From Rhodobiaceae bacterium (lineage in GTDB: Bacteria > Pseudomonadota > Alphaproteobacteria > Rhizobiales > JAKPQE01), in contig JANQEG010000119.1 of NCBI GenBank assembly GCA_028278505.1, forward strand, positions 1 to 39,938: a stretch of 39,938 nt of DNA. Reading direction: 5' to 3'. The notes under the pieces were generated by a model. That model worked only from the letters and a program-made list of their open reading frames with translations, ran no database searches and was not told where the DNA came from. The position numbers were made by a program, and so were the translations under genes. The stretch's first letter is position 1; each line of letters begins with the position of its first letter. Positions 1-8,298 of the stretch are shown here, one piece after another.

Positions 1-74
1 ACCTGCGTGAACGACGACGCCCCGCCACCGGCGTCATTGCCGGGCTTGTCCCACTGATGTTCGGTTCAAGTGTT

Positions 75-348
75 CTTGGAGGGTTTCGAAACCTCCTCCA
101 TCGTCATTGCCCGTTCCCAAGCGGGCAATCCAATGGCTTTTCGGCATTCAGAAGCGCTTGAATTCCTTCATGAACGAATTGGCAGGCCGATAGGCCAATG
201 GACCACCCGGATAAACCGGGTGGTGACGACGGGAGCGGTTGAGAACGCTTGTCCAAACCTCACTTCAGTCGAAAGATGTCATCACGACAACGGCCTATGA
301 CGATTTCGGGCAACTAAGCCGGACACGATTGGGTCGAGCCCGGCAATG
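75..348. repeat. composite palindromic intergenic repeat, copy A
   Basis: This stretch fills most of the first 377 bases, where I see no gene. It carries two hairpins: ATTGCCCG...CGGGCAAT (107-114/123-130) and ACCACCCGG-N5-CCGGGTGGT (202-210/216-224). The flanking text, including a CTTCAGTCGAAAGATGTCATC tract near 263 and a GGGTCGAGCCCGGCA end near 331, recurs in the same order at about 27150-27473, so this is a dispersed element of roughly 280-320 bp rather than a chance palindrome. The open frame across it is not convincing as a gene. Confidence 0.8.
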
Positions 349-377
349 ACGCCGAGGAGGGGCGCGGCGCCGCTGCT

Positions 378-1040
378 CTAAAAACCGACTTCGACGCGTC
401 GCTTGACGTATTCGGCGGAAGCCAGGTCCATGCCGATGACCTCGATGAAGTCGATTTTCGGAATGAAGGCGTTGTTGCCCAGTTGCGCGTAGGCGTAAAC
501 GATTCTGACGTCGCGTTCGCCGATCTTGCCGACGATTCTCGGCCGGTCGTCATCGTCCAGTTCCAGCACCCCTCTGGCGGCGCTGTAGATCGCAAGCCTG
601 GCCCCGTAGCGGCGGCCGTCGTCGCCCACCGGCCAGGTCCGCGGCCCGAACACGAAGAACCGCTCGAAAAAGCTCAGCCTCTCGCGCTCGCCCTCGCGGT
701 TGAACCGGCGCCAGAAGACGTCGATCGGCCGGTCCGGGTCGAACGGCGAATCGACGCCGCGCCGCGCCGTATAGACGATCGTGCTGGGGTTCAGCGAATG
801 CTGGATGTAGAACAGCAGCCAGGGGTCTTCGGGCGTCGGCGTATCCGGCCGGCGGACCGGCATCGTTTTCGACGTTTCGATGTCCGAATCGGTGATGCGG
901 TAATCCGGCAGCACGGACGCCGCATTGGCCGCGGGCGAGACCGCGGCGGCGACGGCACCGGTCAGCCCGGCAAGCACGGTCCGGCGCGAGGTTTCGCCCC
1001 GCTTCCCCCGTTCCGTTGCGGTTCCCCGCTCAATGTCCAT
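378..1040 (-). CDS. Tat-exported DUF4833 family protein
   Basis: The product is about 220 residues and its function is unknown. The N-terminus has a twin-arginine signal: a basic stretch, SRRTVLAGL at about residues 18-26, a hydrophobic segment, then an ANA-A type cleavage site near residue 40. The mature part has the DUF4833 look, with FYIQHSLNPSTIVYTA near the start and conserved FNREGERERLSFFE and YGARLAIY segments. I chose ATG at 1040 because an AGAGG ribosome site lies about 9 bases upstream; a TTG at 1058 is the alternative. It is the last gene of a glycosyltransferase block, 21 bases after the preceding stop, so an envelope or periplasmic role linked to glycan metabolism is inferred from position only. 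Confidence 0.8.
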   Translation of the reverse strand: MDIERGTATERGKRGETSRRTVLAGLTGAVAAAVSPAANAASVLPDYRITDSDIETSKTMPVRRPDTPTPEDPWLLFYIQHSLNPSTIVYTARRGVDSPFDPDRPIDVFWRRFNREGERERLSFFERFFVFGPRTWPVGDDGRRYGARLAIYSAARGVLELDDDDRPRIVGKIGERDVRIVYAYAQLGNNAFIPKIDFIEVIGMDLASAEYVKRRVEVGF

Positions 1041-1061
1041 GCCCGACGGCCTCTCCAAATA

Positions 1062-2420
1062 CTATTTTCGGGTCAGGCCGGCACAGAAGCCGAGCCAGTC
1101 GGCGACGATCTTTTCGCGTCCGTAGATGTCCAGAGCCCGTTCCCTAGCACGGCCCATTTCCGCTTTAAAGGCGTCGTAATTTGCGGCCGCCGCATCGATC
1201 CGCGCGCGCCAGTCCTCGCCGTCCGTGACCAGCGCTGCCTCAACGATACCCAGGCGCGAGGCGGCCCGGCGGTTTTCCGGCGTGTCGCTGGCCAGCACCG
1301 GCAGGCCGAGCGCCGCACACTTCACCAGCCGGTTGGCGTTCTTGGCCAGGGTCTCCGCGTTGAGCGGCATCGGCAGCAGCGCCAGATCGAAACCCGCCAG
1401 ATGCCGGTCAATCGTCTTTACCTGATATTCGATATCGCCGCCCCTGGTGATCCGGGCCACCGGCAAATCGGTGGCAATCCCGTCCACACACCAGGCGTTT
1501 TCCGGCATGCCGAACCACACCAGCCGGCCCTGCCAGGGGCCGTCATTGCGGCGGATGTCGGTATCGAGCACGTCGATCATGTTGTCCAGGAGGAAGGCGG
1601 CGCGGTTCCACGCCGCCATTCGCTCAAGCAGGAATTCCGATCCCGCGGTAACGCCGTCGACGGCCTTTGCAAAAAGCCGGATATCGAGCGCCCGGAGGCG
1701 CGAGCCAAGCATCTCGTTGTCGTCGAGGTCGTAGACGCTCGCCGCGCCGCCAAGCCGCGCGCGTAAGAGCGCGCCCCAGCGCCGCACCTTCTGGAAGACG
1801 ATGAGACCGTCACCGCCACCCGCATTGACCGAGACCGGCCAGCCGATCAGGTCGAGATAGTCGGCAACGAGATAGGCGCGCAGCCGCGAGCTCGGCAGAC
1901 GGAAATCGCCGCGCAGCAGAAACCGGACGGGGAAGCGCTCGATACGGCCGAGCCCGGCATCGTCGAGCGCGACCAGACGGATGTCGGTGATCTGCAGCCC
2001 GGCCCCGGCGCGGTCCGGCCCGGCGATCTCGATCGTCAGCGGTCTGCCGTCGCTGCCGTCTATCTCGACCTCGAAGCGGCAGCGCGACCATTCCGGCCGG
2101 GCGGTGAACCTATGGCTTGTGAGCGCCGATCCGGCCCGGAAAATGGAAACGGTGAACGCCGTTTCCGGCACCCCGGCGCGGGCGACGAGACGGAACGCAC
2201 AGCGCTGCGGCGCGGCATCCGCCAGCGTCACGGCCTGGCTGACCGTGCCGGCCTCTGTCAATTGCACGGCTTGGCTTGCATGGGGAAGCCCGGCGGCATC
2301 GAACTCGGGCACGTCGACAACGACCGCCCCCTCCGGCAACCGCCAGTGAAGCGGCGCGCCGGCCTCGGCAAGCGCGAATCCGGCATTGGCGATCAGGTTC
2401 GGTGACGACAGCGGCGACAC
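1062..2420 (-). CDS. glycosyltransferase with N-terminal beta-rich domain
   Basis: A 452-residue protein of two parts. Residues 1-155 are beta-rich with alternating hydrophobics and resemble a jelly-roll carbohydrate-binding module (NLIANAGFALAEAG at the start, many Val/Thr strands). Residues about 165-450 resemble a GT-B glycosyltransferase: a YDLDDNEML segment at about 230-238, then a C-terminal Rossmann half with CAALGLPVLASDTPENRRA, where such enzymes bind the nucleotide sugar. The donor and acceptor cannot be told. The only start that keeps the N-terminal domain is GTG at 2420, with a poor ribosome site. It follows the LptF/LptG-like gene by 19 bases, so the two are probably co-transcribed. 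The GT assignment is moderate because no E-x7-E motif is obvious. Confidence 0.75.
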   Translation of the reverse strand: MSPLSSPNLIANAGFALAEAGAPLHWRLPEGAVVVDVPEFDAAGLPHASQAVQLTEAGTVSQAVTLADAAPQRCAFRLVARAGVPETAFTVSIFRAGSALTSHRFTARPEWSRCRFEVEIDGSDGRPLTIEIAGPDRAGAGLQITDIRLVALDDAGLGRIERFPVRFLLRGDFRLPSSRLRAYLVADYLDLIGWPVSVNAGGGDGLIVFQKVRRWGALLRARLGGAASVYDLDDNEMLGSRLRALDIRLFAKAVDGVTAGSEFLLERMAAWNRAAFLLDNMIDVLDTDIRRNDGPWQGRLVWFGMPENAWCVDGIATDLPVARITRGGDIEYQVKTIDRHLAGFDLALLPMPLNAETLAKNANRLVKCAALGLPVLASDTPENRRAASRLGIVEAALVTDGEDWRARIDAAAANYDAFKAEMGRARERALDIYGREKIVADWLGFCAGLTRK

Positions 2421-2439
2421 GGGGGGCGGGCTTCCGTAT

Positions 2440-3642
2440 TCAGCGACTTGGCGTATCTGCGGCCCGGTCGGAGAAGAACAGTTCGATCCGCTCGAACAGC
2501 CGGATACGGGGCAGTTCGAGATTGTCGAGATAGGATTGCAGCAGGTAGCGGGGGCCGGCCGTCATCATCAAGATCGCCGCGCCGAGTTCGAGGCAGAGAA
2601 GGGCGGCGACGGCCCAGATGAGCGATGCGTGCAGTTGGCCGACGATTTCGATCAGGATGATGATGAGGGCGTGCAGCAGAATCACCAATCCGTTCAACAA
2701 CGACGTGATGTAGCCGCGCCGCTCGGTCATCGCGCCAAACAGGGTGAGGAGTGCCAGGCCGAAAACCGTATGGATCAGGGCCAGGAGCGGGACAAGGAAA
2801 CGTTTTGCCGCCTCTCGCACCCATTCGCGCGCCGGCCGCGGCTCGGCCATGGCGGCGTCGCGCGACTCCAGGAACTCCGTCGTCGTCATTTCGTCGAAAA
2901 TCTTGTAGTGGCGAACGGTGTTTCCGCCGAAATAGGCGGTGGGATGCCAGTAGAATTCGCGGAAATCGACCTTTCGGATATCGTCTTCGTTCTTTGTGAT
3001 GAACAGCGTTCCCTCGGTCAGCACGACCCAGCGGCTGCCCTGAATGCCCTGGAAGAAACCGTGTTCGGCGATGTAGGTCCGTTCCACCGACGTGTTTTGT
3101 TCGTCATCGCTTTCGACCTGGCGGATGAAGACCTTGGCGATGCGGTTGCCGTCGACCTTCCGTTCGAAAAAGATGACCTGACCGTCACGGCCGATCTGGT
3201 TGAATTTCCCCGCCTCCAGAAGGTCCGGGCTCAAATCCTTGCGCAGCACGAACAGGAGGTCATGGATGTATTTGGCACTGTCCGGGGCGAAGTGGCAGGA
3301 AAGCCCATAGCCCGCGGCAACCGCGATAAGGCTGACGATGATGGCCGGCATCTTGACCGCGAACGCCGAGCGCCCGGCCATGTACATGGTGACGATGGTC
3401 CCGTCGGCGAGGAACTGTCCGTAGACCCAGATGATCGCACCGGGCACGAGCGCCGGCATCGAGTGCAGCAGGATCATGCAGGAGATGCCGTAGAGCGCCG
3501 GCCACAGAAGCGTCGTCGATACGGCAATCAGAGGGAACTGATTGATCAGTGAGACGAGGATGATCGGCCCGGAAAACCCCGCCGTGACGGCGATGGTCGC
3601 GACGGCGAGCCGCCGAACAAAGTACCGATCGATTGTCGTCAT
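2440..3642 (-). CDS. solitary LptF/LptG (YjgP/YjgQ) family permease
   Basis: This 400-residue membrane protein has the LptF/LptG layout: three N-terminal membrane segments (about residues 12-36, 44-75, 97-117), a soluble periplasmic beta region of about 160 residues (118-280), and three C-terminal segments (about 282-304, 311-336, 341-362). LptF and LptG form the membrane part of the LptB2FG ABC transporter that lifts lipopolysaccharide out of the inner membrane. The usual genes come as an adjacent lptF-lptG pair; here a single copy sits among glycosyltransferases with no partner. It may be a paralogue that pairs with another subunit to move the glycolipid made by this locus, which is inference. 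Start is ATG at 3642, ahead of TIDRYFVRRL, the usual opening of the first helix. Confidence 0.85.
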   Translation of the reverse strand: MTTIDRYFVRRLAVATIAVTAGFSGPIILVSLINQFPLIAVSTTLLWPALYGISCMILLHSMPALVPGAIIWVYGQFLADGTIVTMYMAGRSAFAVKMPAIIVSLIAVAAGYGLSCHFAPDSAKYIHDLLFVLRKDLSPDLLEAGKFNQIGRDGQVIFFERKVDGNRIAKVFIRQVESDDEQNTSVERTYIAEHGFFQGIQGSRWVVLTEGTLFITKNEDDIRKVDFREFYWHPTAYFGGNTVRHYKIFDEMTTTEFLESRDAAMAEPRPAREWVREAAKRFLVPLLALIHTVFGLALLTLFGAMTERRGYITSLLNGLVILLHALIIILIEIVGQLHASLIWAVAALLCLELGAAILMMTAGPRYLLQSYLDNLELPRIRLFERIELFFSDRAADTPSR

Positions 3643-3816
3643 TTCATCGCAGCCACGACACGAAAGACTGGGGTGGGCCCCGGATTACCCGGGCACACAC
3701 GCCCTTTCAAGGCGTTGCAGGAACACGCCCCGTCCGCGCCGCCATCATAGCGTTTCACGGACCGCCCGCAATCTCGGGTCCGGGCGCGACGCTGCGCCGG
3801 CGCGGCGGCGGCGCCT

Positions 3817-4821
3817 TCAGCCGCGCCCCGACACCGCCGCCGCAAAGGCGAGGACGCCGTCGCGCATGCGATCCATGCCGAAACCTTGCGCCCGATCATA
3901 TCCGGCCCGCCGGATGGCTTCGCGGAGTTGGTGATCGGAAAGCACGCGGTCGAGCGCCGCCGCCAGCCCCGCCGCATCGCCATCAGGGGCAATGAGCGCG
4001 GTTTCGCCGTCGCTCATGAATTCGGAACCGCCGCCGCCGGTAAACCCGATAACGGCGCAGCCGCACGCCATCGCCTCGAGCGGCGGCAGCGCGAACCCTT
4101 CCGGAAATCCGGTCGCGACAAAGATGTCGGCGGCCTGATAGGCGGCGACCATTTCCCGCTCGGTCTGCCGGTTTTCCAGTTCGGCCACCTCGATTGCCGA
4201 CCTGAGGTCGGGGGCGAGCCGGGCGACCGCCTGCCGGCCGTATTGCCAGGTCGGTTTTCGTTTCAGCATCAGCACGGATTTCGGCCGGCGGCGCTCCGGG
4301 GCGGGTCGGAAACGATCGAGCGGGATGCCGTTGACCGCGACGTGGCGCGGCAGATCGGAACGGTTTGCCATGAAATCGCCGAGCCAGGCGCTGCAGCACA
4401 AAAGCCCGGTGAAGCCGAAATCCTCATAGCGCCACCCGCCAAGGTTCTTGTCGACGAGGCCGCCATTCTGGACGAAGGCGATGCGGTTGCGGCAGGCGAA
4501 GGCGGCGCCCGCTGCCGGTAATCTTTCCGGAACGACGAGGACATCGTCGGGGCCGGCGAGGTCGCGCGCCTCCTTTTCGGTCAGGGGCCGGCATTTGTGG
4601 TCGATCCAGTCGACGGTGAAGGTGCCGAGATGGACGGGGTAAGCTTCGATACCGGCGGCGTTGAGGATGTCGCAGTGTTGATAGATGATTTTGACGCCGC
4701 CGGTCGGCACCCGTTTGCGGCGGCGGAAAAGCCGGCGATGGGCGTATCCGGCAAGGCTTTCCGAAGCCATCCGATAGGGCGTGTCGGCCGTCACCAGATA
4801 GAAGAACCGGCGGCCGCTCAC
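3817..4821 (-). CDS. GT4-like glycosyltransferase
   Basis: A retaining GT-B glycosyltransferase of about 334 residues. The C-terminal donor domain has the GT4 signature EGFALPPLEAMACGCAVIG (the E-x7-E motif), followed by a GGGSEFMSDGETALI segment. The N-terminal half has the TGGVKIIYQHCDILNAAGI pattern typical of enzymes acting on surface polysaccharides. The frame is open further upstream, but I place the start at GTG 4821, whose last two bases overlap the TGA of the upstream GT2 gene (a GTGA overlap), which implies translational coupling. Extending further would overlap the neighbour's coding sequence by 55 codons. Sugar specificity is unknown. Confidence 0.88.
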   Translation of the reverse strand: MSGRRFFYLVTADTPYRMASESLAGYAHRRLFRRRKRVPTGGVKIIYQHCDILNAAGIEAYPVHLGTFTVDWIDHKCRPLTEKEARDLAGPDDVLVVPERLPAAGAAFACRNRIAFVQNGGLVDKNLGGWRYEDFGFTGLLCCSAWLGDFMANRSDLPRHVAVNGIPLDRFRPAPERRRPKSVLMLKRKPTWQYGRQAVARLAPDLRSAIEVAELENRQTEREMVAAYQAADIFVATGFPEGFALPPLEAMACGCAVIGFTGGGGSEFMSDGETALIAPDGDAAGLAAALDRVLSDHQLREAIRRAGYDRAQGFGMDRMRDGVLAFAAAVSGRG

Positions 4822-5657
4822 GATTGTTTCCGCGCCGCCTTGCGGGCCTTGTGGAATGCCCAACACGCCATCCAATGGTGCAGCGGGAAGGTCACCAGAT
4901 AGGCGGGGTTGGGGAACTCGCCGCAGCGGATCATCTCCCGGCCGTTCCATATCGGCGAAAGGACCAGCCGCTTGACGCCCGTCCACAGCGGGCGGCGGCG
5001 GATTTCCTCAAGCTTCTTCGGCCAGTTGGGATCGTCCCAGCGCCAGCACGGCAGCTCGGTCGGCGGGCGGAGCAACGCGTTGGCGATGTCGGACAGCCAA
5101 CGCTTTGAAATCGGCCGAAACAGCATGTTGCGAACACCATACGTCTTCCGCGGCGGCTGATGGTGCAGGATGAGCGGAAGCGCGTCCACGCGGCCGTCCG
5201 GCAACGGCCCGCTATGGCAGAGACCGATCACCTTGACCCGCTGGCGATTGATCAGAAACAGCCGCAGCGGCCAATATCTGGTCCGCGCTCTGCGACCGTC
5301 CCAAAGCGGCCATATGGCGGTGAAACCCGACAGATTGCCCGCCGGCTCTTCGGCATTGCGGAATGCCTGCAGCCAAGCCACCAGATCCTCGCTCGGGAAC
5401 TCGTCCGCATCGAGCCGCAATACCCAGTCATGTTTTGCTTCGCCTAAAGCGAACGGCCAATGGGGTTCCCCGCAATAGGCACGTGGCTGTTCGAAGAAAC
5501 GGCCGTCCTTTGCCTCGGCGATTTCGCGGACACCGGTGTCGTCGGGACCGTCATGGACGACGACGAGATCGTCATAGCAGTCCTGTGCGCGGTCGAGCAT
5601 CCGCTGCAGCAGATCGCCTTCGCGGTAGAGGCAAACGACAAGCGATATCTTCGGCAT
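4818..5657 (-). CDS. GT2-like (GT-A fold) glycosyltransferase
   Basis: A 279-residue GT-A enzyme. It opens with ISLVVCLYREGDLLQRML, the nucleotide-binding start of GT2 proteins, then DDLVVVHDGPDDTG, and has the metal/nucleotide DxD motif in VLRLDADEFP (about residues 81-90). No membrane spans are obvious, so it probably works at the cytoplasmic face. It is the first gene of the minus-strand block running down to DUF4833, and its stop overlaps the GTG start of the next glycosyltransferase. Upstream lies about 600 bases of repeat-rich DNA, so a promoter should be close to 5660-5700, but I see no clear hexamers. Confidence 0.88.
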   Translation of the reverse strand: MPKISLVVCLYREGDLLQRMLDRAQDCYDDLVVVHDGPDDTGVREIAEAKDGRFFEQPRAYCGEPHWPFALGEAKHDWVLRLDADEFPSEDLVAWLQAFRNAEEPAGNLSGFTAIWPLWDGRRARTRYWPLRLFLINRQRVKVIGLCHSGPLPDGRVDALPLILHHQPPRKTYGVRNMLFRPISKRWLSDIANALLRPPTELPCWRWDDPNWPKKLEEIRRRPLWTGVKRLVLSPIWNGREMIRCGEFPNPAYLVTFPLHHWMACWAFHKARKAARKQS

Positions 5658-5817
5658 AAGGCAACAGGTCCGATCGCGGCTGCGCAGTCTAGTGGGTTCT
5701 AGAGTGTCTTGGGCTCAGATTGAAGCGTCTGGGCGCATCTCCTGCCACTATTCGGCTTGTCGCAGCAATCTGCTCCTGCTCGATGCCTCGGCCTTGCGGC
5801 CCGAAGACTTTGCCGTC

Positions 5818-5895
5818 GCGACAAGGCCCGCCGCCGACATACCGTGTTCAGTCGGGCAATGGGTCCCCGCTTCCGCGGGAACGGTGGGTGTTGTT
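5818..5895. repeat. inverted dispersed repeat, copy 1 (about 75 bp)
   Basis: This segment, with TCCCCGCTTCCGCGGGAAC at its centre, matches in reverse complement the segment at 22266-22342: the same ACCCACCG, CCCGCG-AAGCGG, CCATTGCCC and CACGGTATG blocks appear in the same order. It lies in a 615-base stretch (5658-6272) with no supportable gene. Confidence 0.6.
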
Positions 5896-6092
5896 GTCGC
5901 TTGACCACAATTATTCACCTTCCCCGCGAAAGCGCTAGGGGATTCACACATCTCAAAAGCCGCATACCGGCACGACATCGATCGATCGCCTGAGCGCGTC
6001 GCATTTCAGGACATATCCCGGTTCGAACGTCGCCGAAATGATGCGATGGTTGGTTAGCGCAACCCTGCCTTTGTCCACCTTTCCCCCGAAAA

Positions 6093-6124
6093 GCCTGTCC
6101 CCGCGCAGGCGGGGACAGGCTTTT
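6093..6124. terminator. 12-bp hairpin with T-tracts on both sides
   Basis: A perfect stem GCCTGTCCCCGC (6093-6104) / GCGGGGACAGGC (6109-6120) with a 4-base loop. TTTT follows on the plus strand, and the minus strand also reads TTTT after the stem. It lies 149 bases past the stop of the minus-strand GT8 gene, so it could end that transcript, although the same motif type is also a common dispersed palindrome. The rest of 5658-6272 shows only repeat fragments. Confidence 0.5.
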
Positions 6125-6272
6125 CGCGGGTGAGGTGCGAAGAGGTTCTCGTTGCGCGCAGATTTTTCCCACCCAGAGCGGCGCAAATCGGCAAGAAGCG
6201 TGCATCCCTTAGCGCGAAAGCGGGGATCCATTGGCGGCTCCGAAAGTATAAATGGTTCAGCGGGTTGTCGAC

Positions 6273-7217
6273 TCATCGAAAGGGTCCGCGGCGACCGGTC
6301 CCGCCGAACAGGCTTTGCCGGATACGGCGGTAGGCCCGGGTCATCGGATGCGGTCGATAGCGCAGCGTATCGACCAGAAGCGGTTCGTCGCGCCAGGGCG
6401 ACGATCGTTCCACCTCGAGATAGCGGTTCGTCATCGGGTGCCGGGATCCGATATGCCAGGGTTTTTCGCGGCCGGTATAGTGCAGGATCGCCGGCGCGGC
6501 CAAGGCTTCCGAAAACGCCGGCTCGATATCGGGCGCAAAACGTTGCAGCACGCTGAGCGCATCGGGCCGGTAGTAGAAATTCGACTGTACGTTGTATTTG
6601 AGCGGCAGCCAGCGGACCCGGTTCTTGAAGGCGATGTTGAGCATGTCCTGGTCGCTGTAGGGCATCAGCGACGACCATTTGCGGGCGATTTGCCGGTACG
6701 TGTCGTCGATACCGATCCGTCGCATTTCGCCGAGGTCGAGCAGAAGCACGCCGGCATTGAAGCAGGGCAGGGTGCGCGGCATCAGGCCGTAATAGCGAAG
6801 CGGCGGCGACCCGTCGATGCTGTAGTCGTAGATCGCGCCGGCCAGGTTTCCCTCAAGGTCGATTTGCCAGAGATCGCCGAGATCGGCGCAGACGATCAGA
6901 TCGACGTCGAGATAGAGCACCCGGTCGATTTCGCCGAGCAATTCGTGGGCCTTGAGCCGGAAATAGGTCTCGCCGGTGACGTGGGAGAGAGTGCCGGGAT
7001 GGCCGGCGAAATCTCCGGGATCGATGTCGTAGAAACGGAGATCGAACGACCGCTCGGCCTTCAGCGTGGCGATCTTCGCCTGGTTCTCGGCAGTGATGTC
7101 GTGATGGAAGACATGGACGCTGAGGTCGGCCTCCGGCGCCTGCGTCCGCAAGACCGAAAGCAGGCAGACGCCGAGATGGCGCACATAGCTGTCGCTGGCG
7201 GCAAAGAGGATATGCAT
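6273..7217 (-). CDS. glycosyltransferase family 8 protein
   Basis: A 314-residue retaining GT-A enzyme of the family that includes LPS galactosyl/glucosyltransferases and glycogenin. It begins MHILFAASDSYVRHLGVCL, with the usual early substrate loop. It has the DxD motif in VLYLDVDLIV, the CFNAGVLLLDL block and DQDMLNIAF, all characteristic of GT8. I prefer ATG 7217 over an upstream in-frame start because the family homology begins there and the preceding gene ends at 7228. It is the last gene of the block starting at 12424. Likely substrate is a UDP-sugar such as that interconverted by the nearby epimerase, which is inference. Confidence 0.92.
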   Translation of the reverse strand: MHILFAASDSYVRHLGVCLLSVLRTQAPEADLSVHVFHHDITAENQAKIATLKAERSFDLRFYDIDPGDFAGHPGTLSHVTGETYFRLKAHELLGEIDRVLYLDVDLIVCADLGDLWQIDLEGNLAGAIYDYSIDGSPPLRYYGLMPRTLPCFNAGVLLLDLGEMRRIGIDDTYRQIARKWSSLMPYSDQDMLNIAFKNRVRWLPLKYNVQSNFYYRPDALSVLQRFAPDIEPAFSEALAAPAILHYTGREKPWHIGSRHPMTNRYLEVERSSPWRDEPLLVDTLRYRPHPMTRAYRRIRQSLFGGTGRRGPFR

Positions 7218-7227
7218 GGTCGGACCA

Positions 7228-8298
7228 TCACACCGAAGCGTTTCGCCGGCCGGCGGCCTCAAGCAGAACAAACTGGGTTTTCGTTACCATATCGGCGAGC
7301 GAAAAGCGCTGCTCGACGCGCAGGCGCCCGGCCGCGCCCATCGCCCGCGCCCGTTCCGGGTCGTCGAGCATTTCCGCGAGCGCTGCGGCGAGCGCGTCGG
7401 GGTCGCGCGGCGGGACGACAATGCCGGTCTCGCCGTCGACGACGATTTCCGCCGGGCCGCCGGCCCCGGTCGTCACCACCGGCAGGCCCGAGGCCATCGC
7501 CTCCAGGATGACGTTGGGCGCGCCTTCCGAAAGCGAAGACAGGACGAAGACAGAGCATTCGCGGAAATGGCGGCGGATATCGGTCTCGGCCGGCAGCAGG
7601 TCGAGGTTCTCCGCGGCTTCGATCGACACCGGCCCGTCGCCGACGATGCGCAGGCGCGCCTCCGGATGGGTGCGCTTCAGGATATCGAAGGCGGCCGTCA
7701 GTGTCGGGATGTCCTTGATGCCGACCCGGCGCGCCACGGCCAACAGGATCGGCGGGCCTTGCGGGACGGTGTCCGCGGGACGGAAATGGTCGGTATCGAC
7801 GCCGTTCGGCACGACCGCGACCCGCGCGGCCGGCACGCCGATCTCGCCGGTCAAAACGTCGCGCAGGCTCTCGGCATTGGCGATGATGCGGCGCGAGAAG
7901 CGGTAGAGCAGCCAGTCGTGCTGGCCCGGCCGGTAGTTGCGATAGCCCGACACCACGGGAATGCGGATGAGGCCGGCGATAAGCCGACCCCAGATATTGG
8001 GCAGCACCGTAAGCGTGTAAACGAGATCGGGCCTTTCCCGGGCAAGATTGCGGGCAAGGCGCAGCACGGCGCGCGCGCCGACCTTGTGCTTGCGCGTCAT
8101 ATCGGTGACCGGTACGCCCGCCGCCGTGACCGCCGGGCGGAAATCATCGCCGCCGCGCAGGGTCCAGACCGAGACCGCGAAGAGCCGGCGATCGAGCCCG
8201 GCGACGAGATTGGTGACATAGCGCTGGGTGCCGCCGAAATCGAGATCCTCGACGATCAAGACCAGCCGGATTGGCGTCGTCTCGGTGCTCATCTCCAT
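7228..8298 (-). CDS. GT4 family glycosyltransferase
   Basis: A GT-B glycosyltransferase of about 356 residues. The N-terminus has the glycine loop VEDLDFGGTQRYVTNLVAGL. The middle has VPNGVDTDHFRP, and the donor site has SLSEGAPNVILEAMASGLPVV with the E-x7-E motif, then GGPAEIVVDGETGIVVPP. This family commonly transfers sugars from nucleotide donors to lipid-linked or cell-surface acceptors. The start is ATG 8298, with GCGGGAA upstream at good spacing; ATG 8292 is the alternative and forms an ATGA with the upstream stop. Either way the gene overlaps the preceding one by a few bases and is followed by the GT8 gene after 10 bases. Confidence 0.93.
   Translation of the reverse strand: MEMSTETTPIRLVLIVEDLDFGGTQRYVTNLVAGLDRRLFAVSVWTLRGGDDFRPAVTAAGVPVTDMTRKHKVGARAVLRLARNLARERPDLVYTLTVLPNIWGRLIAGLIRIPVVSGYRNYRPGQHDWLLYRFSRRIIANAESLRDVLTGEIGVPAARVAVVPNGVDTDHFRPADTVPQGPPILLAVARRVGIKDIPTLTAAFDILKRTHPEARLRIVGDGPVSIEAAENLDLLPAETDIRRHFRECSVFVLSSLSEGAPNVILEAMASGLPVVTTGAGGPAEIVVDGETGIVVPPRDPDALAAALAEMLDDPERARAMGAAGRLRVEQRFSLADMVTKTQFVLLEAAGRRNASV

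Noticed and set aside
70..300. 76-codon frame across the first repeat
   Set aside because: It is made of dispersed repeat sequence present in other gaps, so coding is unlikely.
483..1766. Long plus-strand open frame opposite the DUF4833 and glycosyltransferase genes
   Set aside because: It is antisense to two well-supported genes and rich in Arg/Pro/Ala, as expected for the complement of GC-rich codons. No family pattern.
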